Positions 47,024 to 57,618 are shown, numbered from the stretch's first letter. The stretch is 64,000 bases of DNA from Rutpela maculata (GCA_936432065.2 OW386293.2:66357965-66421964), one strand, 5' to 3'. The notes: generated by a model from the letters alone, not told the origin. Numbers and translations are program-made.

Positions 47024-48468
47024 GGGGGTGGATGCCACCTCCTTTGAGGGGGTGGCATCCACAATCACATTTTAAGAAGAAAAGGTTCTATGCAATTTTT
47101 CACATAAATTAATAGTTTTTAAGTTATAACGACTTCAAAATTGCGATTTTAGCTTAAAAAAAGGTATTTCTAAACGGCTTTCGTCAAGTATCTCAAAAAG
47201 TATTACTTTATCCAAAAAATGTTATAGACCAATTACAGAAAGTACAAACTGTGAATTAATTATATTTTTTGTTTATTGATGTAGGATTAATAATTTCGGA
47301 GATATTTAAGTTTACATTTGGCATCCAAGTGTTCGTAAGATAACTATTTAGAGTGAGAGTTAAATATCTCAAAAACTGTGACACCTACGCCAAGGATACT
47401 AATAGATACAATAATAGGTTATTAATTAAGCTCTTAACTATTTTTTTATTTGTTTATGTAGCATAAAAAACAAAGAAGTTATGACCGAAGCAATGTCCGT
47501 CTACACACTATTTTAATAACAACGTTGCCATTTTGTTACTATAATTAGCCAGTAATTAAAAAAAAATTAATTTCAAACACGGTTTTTCATTAATATACAG
47601 CATGACGTAGATGCCCAAATTTTTTGGTTCGTATACAGCACTTGCTTTAGAAAAAATACAGTTTAAACTATAAAGGTATTTTCGATAAAACGTATTTTTT
47701 TTTCCTATTCCAAATATCTCACTAAATATTAGTTTTGTTCAAAAATGTGTAGAGACCAAAAATAAAGCTTATAAACTAATAATGAATTTCGCTTGTTTCT
47801 TTATTTACATAGATTTAATAGTTTCGGAGATATGAGTTTACAAATGGCATCCGAACGTTCATAAGACGAAAAATGCAGTTTAAATGTTAAATATCTCAGA
47901 AATTGTGACGCATGCTAAGAAAGGAAATTAAAGACAATTAATTGCGCTTTCAAATTATTTTTTACTCGTTTTGTTACTCTAATTAGCCAATAATTTAAAA
48001 AAATTATCTCAAATACAGTTTTTCGTTAAAATGTAGCATTACGTAAATGCTCAAATTCTTTTTTGCTCATTTAAAGCACTTGCTTTAGAAAAAAATGCAT
48101 TTTAAACTTTAAAGGTAATTTCGAAACCAAATATAAACTTAAATATTTCCGAAATTATTAATCCTACATCAATAAACAAAAAATATAATTAATTCCCAGT
48201 TTGTAGGGTGCTTGTTGTAATTGGTCTATAACATTTTTTCGATAAAGTAATACTTTTCGAGATACTTGACGAAAGCCGTTTGAAAATACCTTTTTTAAAA
48301 GCTTTTATTTTAAGCTAAAATCGCAATTTTGAAGTCGTTATAACTTAAAAACTATCAATTTATGTGAAAAATTGCATGGAACCTTTTCTTCTTAAAATTT
48401 GATTTTATTTCAGCTCCAATAAATATATATATTTTTTAAGTGCCACCCCCTTAGAGGGGGTGGCACAT
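47024..48468. repeat. inner palindrome, arms over 280 bp
   Basis: GGATGCCACCTCCTTTGAGG at the left and CCACCCCCTTAGAGGGGGTG at the right bound arms matching through TTGCGATTTTAGCTTAAA, GACGAAAGCC and TCGGAGATATTTAAG blocks. Each end is itself a small hairpin (GGGGGTGGCA and its complement). The centre holds two direct repeats of about 300 bp (near 47290-47690 and 47810-48110). Confidence 0.75.
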
Positions 48469-49547
48469 TTTTTCTGAATGATATCTAATTTTTTAGATGA
48501 CAGTAAGCAACTCCACCCCAACCTAGAATGCCATATGTTAATCTAGATTCAACTAACGCTACTTCTACGCGACTAATCTGACCAACCCTCCATGCGAGGT
48601 GTATTAATTGTGTCCCAATGTCGCGTTTAGCGCTGATAAAAAAAATCGCTGTTGCCAAACGGTACACTTTAGGAAAAAACATATTGTTTCAAAAACTTTT
48701 GTGATTATTAGGCTTTATTTTCTTCGCTGCATGTATGCAAATATTTTCAAAAATAAAAAAGTTTATCGATTGGTGAAGATTTCAATACACAAAATATGTA
48801 TTTTTAGTTTATTTGATTTTTAGAGAAATGAAAGTGCGAATTGTGCCCAAACCGTTTATATTGGTAAAAGCGCTACAGTGTGTGCTTTAATTTGACACAA
48901 AACAAATTTCGGTTTTAAAGATATATGGCGGTGGAAACAAAAAAAAACAATTTTCTTTAAAAATACATTTTTTCACTTTTTATTGATTTAAAAAGTTCGA
49001 GACCACAAAAAAATGTCGTAAAATATGATTTCATATGCCCGGTGACATACAAAGGAACCTAATATGTTTGACCTGGTTCTACGCAAAAAAAAACGACACG
49101 ATAGACTTACGAAATCGCTGCTCTATTAGGAAATTAAATTGCGTTTCGATTATAATAGAAGACGATGTCCAAAATCTAACTTCAAAAAAGTTATGGCTTA
49201 AAATGTCACGTAAAAGTCCTGTAACTAGCGCCATCTATAAAATATGGAATCGGCAATATCACCATTGTAATTAGCGACCTGGTAAACATGTCGTTACCAA
49301 CTTTGAAGTAGATACGTATAATATTCTCCAAGATAGAGACAAATTACGAATACAATTTTTTTATTTTGCCGTCCTGTATTTTGAAAACGAAAAGAGTTAT
49401 ACCAGTACTTTTTGAGTTAAATCGACTTGTTTTGATGTCAAGAATCTACGGCTAAGCGTTGTCCCAATATTTTCGAAACACCCTGTATAGATAGCGCATC
49501 CCTCGGCCGCCGGGGAGCGACGTGTAGAGTAGAGTGGAAGTGGATGA

Positions 49548-50271
49548 GTGGAGTGTAGTGATGGGCAGTATCGATACTTTTTTGTATCGATATAGATATC
49601 GATACTTGAAGTAAGAATCGAATAAATATTCGATAAAAAGTATTCACTATTTTTGTCTTGTTTCTAATAGTCTTGAATATCGATCAATACCGAACCGATA
49701 CTATTTATTCAGTTATACTTTCTGACATTCTATGCAATTATGAATAAAGAATCGAATAGGATAAATCTTTGGAATAAGTGTTTAAACGAGTGAGTTGTCG
49801 TCGCATGACGATGAGGGCTGTCGGTATACGATATCAAAGCGGCGCGGCGGCATGCACTGCTATCCATAATTTACATTTGTTTAGTAATCATTATTACATA
49901 TTTATTTTTTCATGTATCTATGAGTAAATTTACGGTGCCAGTCATTATAATAAATTAAACATTGGCTGTCTGTGTTTCAGTTTTCCGTGTATCGGACAAA
50001 GTTCAATCGATGCGCGCGCGACGGCTTGTTGACTATTATGTCGTTTCATTTATTTCGCTTAATCTCCTTATTCGATTCAAATAACGTGCCGAACCGAAAC
50101 CCGAAACCGAATAATAATTTGATATGATACACATATTAGGAATTAAGTGACTCATAATATCGATACATTTTTGTATTCATCAAAAAAATGTATTTGATAA
50201 TTCTATTCGATACATTTTAGTATCGAATAAACCGATACTTTTATTCGATTCTGCCCAACATTAGTGGAGTG
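49548..50271. mobile_element. hAT-like non-autonomous element with 8-bp duplication
   Basis: The duplication GTGGAGTG (49548-49555, 50264-50271) flanks an element with ends TAGTGATGGGCAGTATCGA and the inverse TAATGTTGGGCAGAATCGA. It is 708 bp, with many ATCGATA-type subterminal words on both sides. An 8-bp duplication and TAGTG.TGGGC-type ends fit hAT. No transposase frame. Confidence 0.8.
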
Positions 50272-50348
50272 TTCAGTTTTAATATCGTACTTGTTTAATG
50301 GAGTAGTGTCTCATTTGATAGGACGATCGGCGCGGTTATTTTTTAGCT

Positions 50349-50480
50349 ATGGATTCTAATAGTTATTTATGTTATAAGGATCATAATGACAATCATTATG
50401 GTATTAGTCGTCCTGATAACATGGTGTGTAACATAATGATTGTTTATGATCCAAATTTCATGCAAAATTTTATCTTCTGA
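50349..50480 (+). CDS. small open frame of unknown nature
   Basis: 43 codons starting MDSNSYLCYKDHNDNHYGIS and ending FMQNFIF before TGA. It lies between the hAT-like element and Helentron-like copy C. An imperfect inverted repeat (AATGACAATCATTATGG region) lies within it. No domain is recognised; it could be chance. Confidence 0.15.
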   Translation: MDSNSYLCYKDHNDNHYGISRPDNMVCNIMIVYDPNFMQNFIF

Positions 50481-50504
50481 AGTTAATTAAAACAAGCTAA
50501 AAAC

Positions 50505-51242
50505 GTACTCTTCGCCAATTTACTGAGCTTTTTATATATAATTGTTACACATTCTATAGGATACTCTTCGCAGTTTTCTTGTAAATAATGTTAGTTTTTG
50601 GACATCCTAAATTTTGTGATATAAACTTTGTTGTGAAAAAAATGGTATGAAAAAAAAATGAAAAAAAAATCCAACCTGCGGGATTCGAACACGGGACCCT
50701 TCGATTGCAACGAAAAGCTTTAGCCGCTGCGCCATCACCTGTTGCTAGGGAAATTGATTGTCTGTAATATATATCTGTCGACATTCATACATATTTCACT
50801 TCTAAGAAATATTAGTAAACTTCATACACAAAAAAAAATTGTTATGGAAATAATATCTCGCGATTTCCATTTTAGTACAAGCCACAAAAATTAACAAAAA
50901 AATTTTTTTTTTTAAATTAAATAATTAATAACTTTTTTATTTACTGATCGATTTTCTTCAAAAACAATAGGGTTCTTCCTCTAGCTAACACTAACTTATT
51001 TTCTAAATTTCAATACAATTGGACTTTTCTTTCTTAAGTTATCGTGCTTACAAGAAACGTGACGGACGGACAGACGGACGGACAGACGGACAGACGGACA
51101 GACGGACATTTTGAAAGTTGTTCAGAATTCGTTCACTAACACAATGATTTTTTGAAATTTTTTCTCTAAGAGCGATATTTACGATTTTAGAAATGTGCCG
51201 ATCAAATACAATATACTCTTCGTTTTTGCGAAGAGTATAATA
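50505..51242 (-). mobile_element. Helentron/DINE-like element, copy C, most complete
   Basis: Starts TACTCTTCGCCAATTTACTG and ends with the hairpin TATACTCTTCG-TTTTTG-CGAAGAGTATA (about 51211-51239). Between them are the tRNA-like segment (50672-50745 minus), TTATCGTGCTTACAAGAAACG, a GACGGACAGACGGACA array (51060-51107) and the ACATTTTGAAAGTTGTTCAG block. No nested insertion. It serves as the reference for the family. Confidence 0.6.
50672..50745 (-). other. tRNA-like segment in copy C
   Basis: The minus strand has A-box TGGCGCAGCGG and B-box GTTCGAATCC at near-tRNA spacing, about 70 nt. The acceptor stem does not pair well. It is likely a Pol III promoter captured from, or derived from, a tRNA, not a functional tRNA gene. 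Confidence 0.55.
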
Positions 51243-51380
51243 AAAAGTAATATGTGTCTCTATTGTATTTTGAAGCTTTGGGCAGTACTGTCTATGATAT
51301 GTCCAAGTTACTAAGTAACTGTTTATAGGTTATTTATATTCATATGTTATTGTTATAAAATAATATTGCTAAAGTTTTCC

Positions 51381-51503
51381 CAAAAAATTGGCGATTTAGA
51401 AAATGGTTTACTGCCAGAAATTGAAGAATTGGCAGAAGACGTAGTTGCTTCCCTCGTGCCCCAAAAATCTAAAAGCGTTTATGAAAAAATTTATGACCAG
51501 TAA
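51381..51503 (+). pseudogene. tyrosine-recombinase (Crypton-like) N-terminal remnant
   Basis: The plus strand reads LLPEIEELAEDVVASLVPQK then SKSVYEKIYDQ before TAA. The P.KSK..YEK.Y pattern is the one I associate with the N-terminal SAM-like region of Crypton-type recombinases in insects. The catalytic part is absent. A T-run and a 36-bp palindrome follow directly. Confidence 0.4.
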
Positions 51504-51525
51504 TTTTTTTTTTTATCATTAAAGT

Positions 51526-51561
51526 ACTGAGTACTATAATGAAATCATTATAGTACTCAGT
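51526..51561. repeat. 36-bp perfect palindrome
   Basis: ACTGAGTACTATAATGA, two bases, then the exact inverse. Arms are 17 bp with no mismatch. It lies 22 bp after the recombinase remnant. Confidence 0.9.
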
Positions 51562-52180
51562 CCGATAAAGTAGATCATTTTGACACTGAAAATTATGTCT
51601 ATAATTAAGTCATTTTGACACGTCAGAAGATAAAATATTATATTATGTTTCATATATGGTGTTATCATTTCCAATGTCTCCGATTGTTGCAAGGATTGCG
51701 AAATCTGTGAATTTTTTTTATCCAAAATTGGTTTCCGCGCGTCAAGAAAAGTTAGATCAGAATCATAAGACAACACCTTTTTTTGTCCTTTTTAGGGGAT
51801 AAATAGGGTGGTAGACAAAAACTGGCACGATAGATAACATTTTTTTGTCCAAAATTGGCTTCAACGCGTCAAAATGCTTTGAGACAAGGTCGGCTATAGA
51901 CCTGTGTTTTTAATCAAACACCACCGACCACATGACATAAAGCAGCAATAACAAATAGCCACAGAATGCAGAGTATAGAAAAATTAACGATACTTTACTT
52001 TTCTGAGACAGAAAGCACAAAATCGCGCTAATGGCCGGTGGAAAACACAAATGCAACCTACAAATCCAAATAAGACACTGAGCTGCAGATTTATTCCTTA
52101 GCGCCCATTTCCATAAGGGCGAAAATCGTAAAACAAGTGTGCGCATTCTCATCTAAGTACTAGGAGATAAATTAGACAGG
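51562..52180. other. AT-rich stretch next to the minus gypsy
   Basis: Two direct copies of TCCAAAATTGG then CGCGTCAA (about 51721-51745 and 51839-51860). The minus frame 51910-52152 has no domain. Confidence 0.35.
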
Positions 52181-52185
52181 GACGG

Positions 52186-52409
52186 TATAGATATTAGGAT
52201 TAGTAAAATGATATATCTATAATAATAATTTCGAATTCATGTTAAATGGTATATATTCGAAGAATAAATAAAGTTTCAGTTTAACATTTTTGTATAATAC
52301 ATGTTATTATTATTTTTTTCAAAATTGTTTTTTCTTTTTGTTTTGATTCTCCTTGGTTACTTGAAGTCCTAGAATCTGGTATTTACTAGTAAGTGAACTG
52401 ATCGCCACA
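52186..52409 (-). repeat. 3' LTR of the minus gypsy
   Basis: On plus it ends GAACTGATCGCCACA at 52409. 52236-52409 matches 62619-62796 with a 2-base indel and few changes. The left border is taken from the tentative GACGG duplication. Confidence 0.65.
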
Positions 52410-52436
52410 TTACTCCTCCGCTAAGAAAAAGATCAG

Positions 52437-52668
52437 TCAGTCATTCAATTCGTCAATAGCAAAACGAACTTTCTTAATTAAAGGTGGAGTGACATCACAT
52501 TTGTCAGATAATAAATATGCTGGTTTAATCCTGTCAATGTTTACCGTGACGACTTTAGTTCCTTTAACAAAAGTAATCAATTTATCTGTACGGGACAACA
52601 CTTTAAAAAGTCCATCGTACAGCGGAGTAAAATATTTTTTAAAACGTTCTTTCCGAACGAAAACAAAA
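52437..52668 (-). pseudogene. gypsy integrase C-terminal end, downstream of the insertion
   Basis: The minus strand reads FVFVRKERFKKYFTPLYDG, then LFKVLSRTDKLITF and VNIDRIKPAYLL, the chromatin-side C-terminal end of integrase in this family. The frame upstream is foreign (P-like end). Phase and residues at the 7-bp duplication join exactly to the integrase piece at 59432-60162. Confidence 0.85.
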
Positions 52669-52874
52669 CCACAGAGTACAGTAACTACACAGAGGCGAAA
52701 GCAAGCCTTCCCGCCAAAACCAAATTTGTATACGCATCGCCATTTTTTAACTGGTATATCAATCAACCTCACTTTCTAAATTCACTTGTCATTGCTGTCA
52801 AATGGCGACTGACTGAACTTAAGAATTGAATTTTTCATAATATTAGAGTTTTTATGGACATTATGTCATACAAA

Positions 52875-53135
52875 ATGGCCAGTTTTTGTTGTATTATTAG
52901 TTGTTGTGTGGCAATCCGAGAAAACATCAGTTTTTATAAAATAACGTCGATTTACAACCAGAAGAGGTTAGGGTTAAAAGATTCCAAGCAATTAAAAGGA
53001 ATTATTTTACTGGAATATTCCAAGTATTTTATTAATGGTAAGTTGTTACTTGTTAATTTAAGAATTTGATTTTTAGTGTGGATTTATGTTGCAGGAAAGT
53101 CCGTAATTCAAGACCACTATGATCCATCCAGTTAG
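52875..53135 (+). pseudogene. THAP-like domain over two exons
   Basis: The first exon, from ATG 52875 (MASFCCIISCCVAIRENISF then YKI), runs to 53037. A 57-bp intron (GTAAGT...TTGCAG, 53038-53094) follows, and the second exon adds KSVIQDHYDPSS before TAG at 53133-53135. C-C-x-C at the start, FYKI, and F(I)NGK...DHYDPS fit the start, first strand and closing part of a THAP zinc-binding DNA domain. The middle tryptophan and the C-x-x-H pair are missing or altered, so binding is doubtful. In P elements and THAP9 this domain recognises the element ends. Confidence 0.45.
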
Positions 53136-53295
53136 ATGTTTATGGGATACAACTTTAAAAGCTAAATGTGGAACTAAAAGTGCTTGTGATAATAATAACT
53201 ACTGCTTAAGCAAACAATAAACAATTCATGGTAAAAAATAACACTTTATATTAATTTGTCAGCATTTTTAATAATCATTTATGTTTAAATTTTAG

Positions 53296-53610
53296 TTGAG
53301 CGACGGCAGAGCTGATGCTGAGGGAGAAAGAAGCGTATTAGCATTTTTTAAATCAGGTATCTCAAGAGAAAAATACACAGACTACATTAAGATATCTGAT
53401 GAAGTGCTTAAATCAAAGAAATTTAAAGTATTGCTGTCATTGATTGATCTGGAACTAAACGTCCTTTTAAAATATATTGTGTGGTGTTTAAAAACCCAGT
53501 GTTGGGATTGTTTAACATTCAAAAATTATGAAATTAAGACTGAAAGTGATCCTCCAATCAGTGAACACATAAATAAAGTCCGAATGGGTTTTGAAAGTGT
53601 CAAATTGTAG
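53296..53610 (+). pseudogene. possible third exon of the P-like element gene
   Basis: Acceptor TTTAAATTTTAG before 53296, then an open frame to TAG at 53608-53610: ERSVLAFFKSGISREKYTDY and IVWCLKTQCWDCLTFKNYE, moderately hydrophobic then charged. It lies in the same orientation as the THAP-like exons. I do not recognise a domain. It may be the end of the transposase or a captured sequence. Confidence 0.3.
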
Positions 53611-53839
53611 CAAATATTCTTTGAATTATGTAATTACAAATGTTACTTATTACTACTTAGATATTAGTATGTGTATAATATAATCATTTATTTTTTATTG
53701 CAATATAGATCTTTCTTTATATCTCCAGTAAGTTTCTTGTTAATTCTTCTTCTGGGTATTAATGGAACGTTGGATAATAAATAATTTGATATTTAGTAAA
53801 TATATTTTGTTTTACTTTCAGTTAGATGCAAAGATGCAT

Positions 53840-54285
53840 TGAGATGCTCTTAATTAGTATCTCAGGGAAATTTAAAAGTGGTTACGCGCTTGCGTCAAAA
53901 GAAACAAAGAAAAGATCAGTATTTAACAAATTTATATTAACTTCTTCACATTTAACACAACAACAGTTTTTGTTTACCTCTGATTTGATGCAGACTGTTC
54001 GTAAACTGCCACTGGATTCAATTATTATTCCAAATTATCTCTCCAACTATTATTTATTTCATTTCTACTACATTTACTCTCTCAATGCCAGACGCCTCTG
54101 CCATCCCTCTTCCATCCGCCAAAACCTCCTTTCAAACTCCGCGTCCCTTTTCTGACAGTTCTCGTCTTCACCTACTTGATTTAGGCTCTGTACTCATGAC
54201 CTCAAATTCGCATCACTGCCCCAAAATTTATACAACACACAATACTCTAATACAAATAGCTGTACCTATCAGGTGGGGCACCACA
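53840..54285 (-). repeat. 3' LTR of the young gypsy
   Basis: 446 bp, TGAGATGCTC...GGCACCACA on plus. Reads the same as 56999-57444. Confidence 0.95.
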
Positions 54286-54509
54286 TCACCCCCCTATTCA
54301 ATCGCGGCACGAAAATCAATCAAAAGTGCCTCGATTTAATACAAAACAATAAGGTGCTTAAATACTAATTAAACTAACTACAACTTCTGAATACATTTTT
54401 AGGAATACCACTAGTGCAAAACATCTGGTATGGTTTTATATTTTTTTAAATTCACAATATTATGAGGTCCAAGAACAATACCACTGGCAGTAACTAGAAG
54501 ATAAGAATT

Positions 54510-56720
54510 TTAACCTATCATTTTAGTCACCGTGTACGGACCCTCGTACAGTAAAAAAAACTTTTTTATTTCCGAATTAGCGGCAGAGGATAAGGGGTGT
54601 GTTTCCACCAGCACTTGCTCCCCTGGTTCAAAAGTAATGGCTTTGTTCCGAGATTCATATTTTTGTTTTTTTTTTCTCTCGGACTTAGTCAACATTGTAT
54701 TACATGCAATCTCCCAACATTCGGTTAACGGTTGCTGATCATACTCGTCATCAATCGGAAACTGAATAATTTTATGACCATTATTTGAATTGTCCATCCC
54801 ATAGAATAAAAATCGTGGAACATATCTCGTACTCCCCTTTTCTTCCACCCCCCAAGTATATTTGACATTTTTTTTTAGTAAGCGAATTAGTGGCACAGTT
54901 AGGTCGGAATATTTATGCACAAAACGACGGTCGTAATGAACCATTCCCAAAAAAACACTCAGCTTCTGTATATTGCTCGGGACAGGGAAATTTGTAACTG
55001 TCGTTAATGGTGACACATATTCGCCTTGAGACTGAGAAATAATATCCAAGTTAATCATTTCTTTTATTTGCCCCCTGACTACCTCGCGATGCGCCACAGC
55101 TATTGGATAAACCAATTTAAAAAGCGACGTTTCCTCCCTTATCTGAATCGCATGCTCGTAGATATCTGTTTTCCCCGAAGTTTCTAAAAATACCCCCCGA
55201 TATTTTTGTAATAATCTAAACAAGATTTTGCGTTGGTCATCATTAAAAGTTTCGGCTTTGTCCGCAATCTGTCTAAAATTAAAATCAGTATAACATTGCT
55301 TATTACTTGCCCTACTTTCTCCTACTACTAGCTTCACCGACAACTGACTTTCTTGCTCTTTTTTAACTTGCATTTTTACATTCAAACCCCTACCTGGAAT
55401 TCTCAAACTCATTTTTTCAAAATCTAGTTTCACCTTTTCTGCCGTCATCCAGTCGCAACCTAAAATAACTTCTTTATTCAAGTTCGGTACTATAATGCAC
55501 AATATATCAAATTTTACTTTACCAATCCAAACAGGCAATAATACTTGTTCTAGTATTTTTCGTTTCTTAGCACCAATCGCTCCTGATATAGTTAAATTGG
55601 TTACCGGCATCACAGGTAATTTTTCCGAATCAACCTGTAATTTTCTGAAAAAATTCTCCGACACTGCTGAACACTGGCTCCCGGAGTCAATTAAAATATT
55701 TATTTTTTGATCTTTAACCTGTGACATGATAATAGGTGATAATAATATTTCTTCTTCCGACATTTCGACATTATCGTTATCACTTAAAAGCTCATCCCGT
55801 ACATCTAAACATCTCATCGTTCTATTAGTATTTACATTTATATTGGTTGCTACAGCATTTTCTCTAGATGAGTTATCTAGATAATAATTTTCCCTGGGAT
55901 ATGCAATATTATCTCTGGTATTTGTCGGTCCGCGCCTATTCTCATTACCTCCCTCGTAACTACGCGTCATCTGTCTATTTCTATTAGAATATCCCTCCGT
56001 TGTCTCCAACTTTCTTAAATACTTTTCAACTTGCTCTATCTGCGTTAATCCTGCTAAACAAATACCCCTCCGAATATCCGCGGTAAAATGTTTACTTAAC
56101 CATTCCACAAGTTTTTCCTCCGGTATTACATCTGACAAAAAAGCTGCTTGAGCTGCCAATTTTAACAAATAGTCCGCACGATTCCCTGATCTATACTGCC
56201 CATATTTGATCTCATAAAATAGGTCGCGTTCCTGTTCCGTCCCCCAATAACGTTTTTTAAAAGCCTCTTTAAATTGCTTAAAGTCTTTCAAAACATTCTC
56301 TCGCGTTGCTACCCAATCCGCCGCCGACCCACGTAACGAATTAATAGCCAAACTTAATCTCCTGTCCTCGGGTACCCCTGCTTCATCAAACAATCGAACT
56401 AATTTTTTTAAATATACCATAGGATGTAAACCAGAATTGGGAGCAAAGCTTAAGTTAGAACCCCCCAAATCTCGCCATAGTGATATATAATGTCTATCAC
56501 GTGAACATACCATTTCTAACTTTGTACCAGCAGCCTCGTTCTTGAACTCTTTCTTTTCTTTCACATTATTTTGAACAGTTTCCGCAAGTTTACTTATGGA
56601 CCATTGCATCTCGGCCATACCATCTGCTAATTTGCTAATGATATCCTCTAATTTACTTCCTACTTCCTCCCCTGATTCCCGATCTTTTTGTTTTGATTTT
56701 CGCCCGGATTTCTTTGACAT
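54510..56720 (-). CDS. Gag-protease frame fused to RT and integrase remnants
   Basis: 736 codons, uninterrupted, from ATG at 56718-56720 (MSKKSGRKSKQKDRE). Residues 1-270: Gag with a coiled-coil-like start (KLEDIISKLADGMAEM) and a core (DWVATRENVLKDFKQFKEAF); no zinc knuckle. Residues about 340-440: aspartic protease, NILIDSGSQCSAV and VILGCDWM. Residues about 500-575: the RT start (VVRGQIKEMINLDIISQSQG). Then the RT palm with its YxDD box is missing, and FPVPSNIQKLSVFLGMV follows directly (about 577-630). RNase H and the integrase zinc and catalytic domains are missing too; the frame resumes with FEPGEQVLVETH and FFLLYEGPYTVTK. Both deletions keep the frame. It can make particles and mature them, but must borrow RT and integrase. 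Confidence 0.9.
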   Translation of the reverse strand: MSKKSGRKSKQKDRESGEEVGSKLEDIISKLADGMAEMQWSISKLAETVQNNVKEKKEFKNEAAGTKLEMVCSRDRHYISLWRDLGGSNLSFAPNSGLHPMVYLKKLVRLFDEAGVPEDRRLSLAINSLRGSAADWVATRENVLKDFKQFKEAFKKRYWGTEQERDLFYEIKYGQYRSGNRADYLLKLAAQAAFLSDVIPEEKLVEWLSKHFTADIRRGICLAGLTQIEQVEKYLRKLETTEGYSNRNRQMTRSYEGGNENRRGPTNTRDNIAYPRENYYLDNSSRENAVATNINVNTNRTMRCLDVRDELLSDNDNVEMSEEEILLSPIIMSQVKDQKINILIDSGSQCSAVSENFFRKLQVDSEKLPVMPVTNLTISGAIGAKKRKILEQVLLPVWIGKVKFDILCIIVPNLNKEVILGCDWMTAEKVKLDFEKMSLRIPGRGLNVKMQVKKEQESQLSVKLVVGESRASNKQCYTDFNFRQIADKAETFNDDQRKILFRLLQKYRGVFLETSGKTDIYEHAIQIREETSLFKLVYPIAVAHREVVRGQIKEMINLDIISQSQGEYVSPLTTVTNFPVPSNIQKLSVFLGMVHYDRRFVHKYSDLTVPLIRLLKKNVKYTWGVEEKGSTRYVPRFLFYGMDNSNNGHKIIQFPIDDEYDQQPLTECWEIACNTMLTKSERKKKQKYESRNKAITFEPGEQVLVETHPLSSAANSEIKKFFLLYEGPYTVTKMIG

Positions 56721-56984
56721 GATTTAAATTATCTAATTATCTACTGACTAACAACTCTATACATGTACTAGATTTAACACAGTCCCTTTAATATTCACAA
56801 TTAGCACTTATATTGTTCTAAAATTGACACAATTATTAATAAGTTCCTCTCTCCAAGAATCACATAAAGTTCATGCTCGTACCGAACAAAATTCTGTGTC
56901 CGTTTCTCTTGTTAAATATGCTATCAACTCAACGCTTTCAATCTACTTGTCTTACTTTGTTTCTTTGTCCACCGCAAAGCCACG

Positions 56985-56998
56985 CGTCGGGCGCCAAT
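56985..56998 (-). promoter_or_regulatory. primer-binding site
   Basis: On minus TGGCGCCCGACG begins two bases after the 5' LTR. TGGCGCCCGA is the complement of a tRNA 3' end used by many LTR elements. Confidence 0.75.
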
Positions 56999-57444
56999 TG
57001 AGATGCTCTTAATTAGTATCTCAGGGAAATTTAAAAGTGGTTACGCGCTTGCGTCAAAAGAAACAAAGAAAAGATCAGTATTTAACAAATTTATATTAAC
57101 TTCTTCACATTTAACACAACAACAGTTTTTGTTTACCTCTGATTTGATGCAGACTGTTCGTAAACTGCCACTGGATTCAATTATTATTCCAAATTATCTC
57201 TCCAACTATTATTTATTTCATTTCTACTACATTTACTCTCTCAATGCCAGACGCCTCTGCCATCCCTCTTCCATCCGCCAAAACCTCCTTTCAAACTCCG
57301 CGTCCCTTTTCTGACAGTTCTCGTCTTCACCTACTTGATTTAGGCTCTGTACTCATGACCTCAAATTCGCATCACTGCCCCAAAATTTATACAACACACA
57401 ATACTCTAATACAAATAGCTGTACCTATCAGGTGGGGCACCACA
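56999..57444 (-). repeat. 5' LTR of the young gypsy
   Basis: 446 bp. Carries the promoter for the minus-strand transcript. Reads the same as the other LTR. Confidence 0.95.
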
Positions 57445-57618
57445 GCATGTATATATAAGTTCTACATAATTGACTATTTTAATTTACTGTTAACAACAAT
57501 AATACAAGTGATAAATAAAATATAATAAAAAGTGAATATATGTATTTAATAAAATACAAGGGATATTTAACAATTGACCTACCTACATAAAATAATAAAA
57601 TACTTGTTAGACATATTA

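Larger units (their letters stand above)
45295..49487. mobile_element. 4.2-kb nested palindromic element, TA-flanked
   Basis: TA CAAGGTGTTTCCAAAAGATT at the left mirrors AATATTTTCGAAACACCCTG TA at the right. The outer arms 45297-45660 and 49125-49485 match, and the pairing resumes at 46200-46480 with 48830-49060. The left arm is interrupted at about 45660-46200 by a partial second copy of its own start plus an inverted pair. Inside lies another palindrome (47024-48468). No coding sequence. Confidence 0.8.
53836..57448 (-). mobile_element. young gypsy deletion derivative with LTRs that read as identical
   Basis: The duplication GCAT (53836-53839, 57445-57448) flanks two 446-bp LTRs (53840-54285, 56999-57444) with TG...CA ends. 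I found no difference between the LTRs by eye, and all frames in the two copies are the same. On minus, primer-binding site TGGCGCCCGACG follows the 5' LTR (about 56985-56997), and a G-run purine tract precedes the 3' LTR (about 54286-54297). It holds a single 736-codon frame. It inserted into the P-like element and is the latest event in this nest. Confidence 0.9.

Noticed and set aside
50672..50745. functional tRNA gene
   Set aside because: A and B boxes are present, but stems do not pair into a full cloverleaf, and the same segment recurs in a repeat family with changing anticodon region.
53826..54339. plus-strand frames in the LTR, repeated at 57003-57525
   Set aside because: They lie in the two LTR copies on the strand opposite to the element's gene; identity reflects LTR identity, not a gene.
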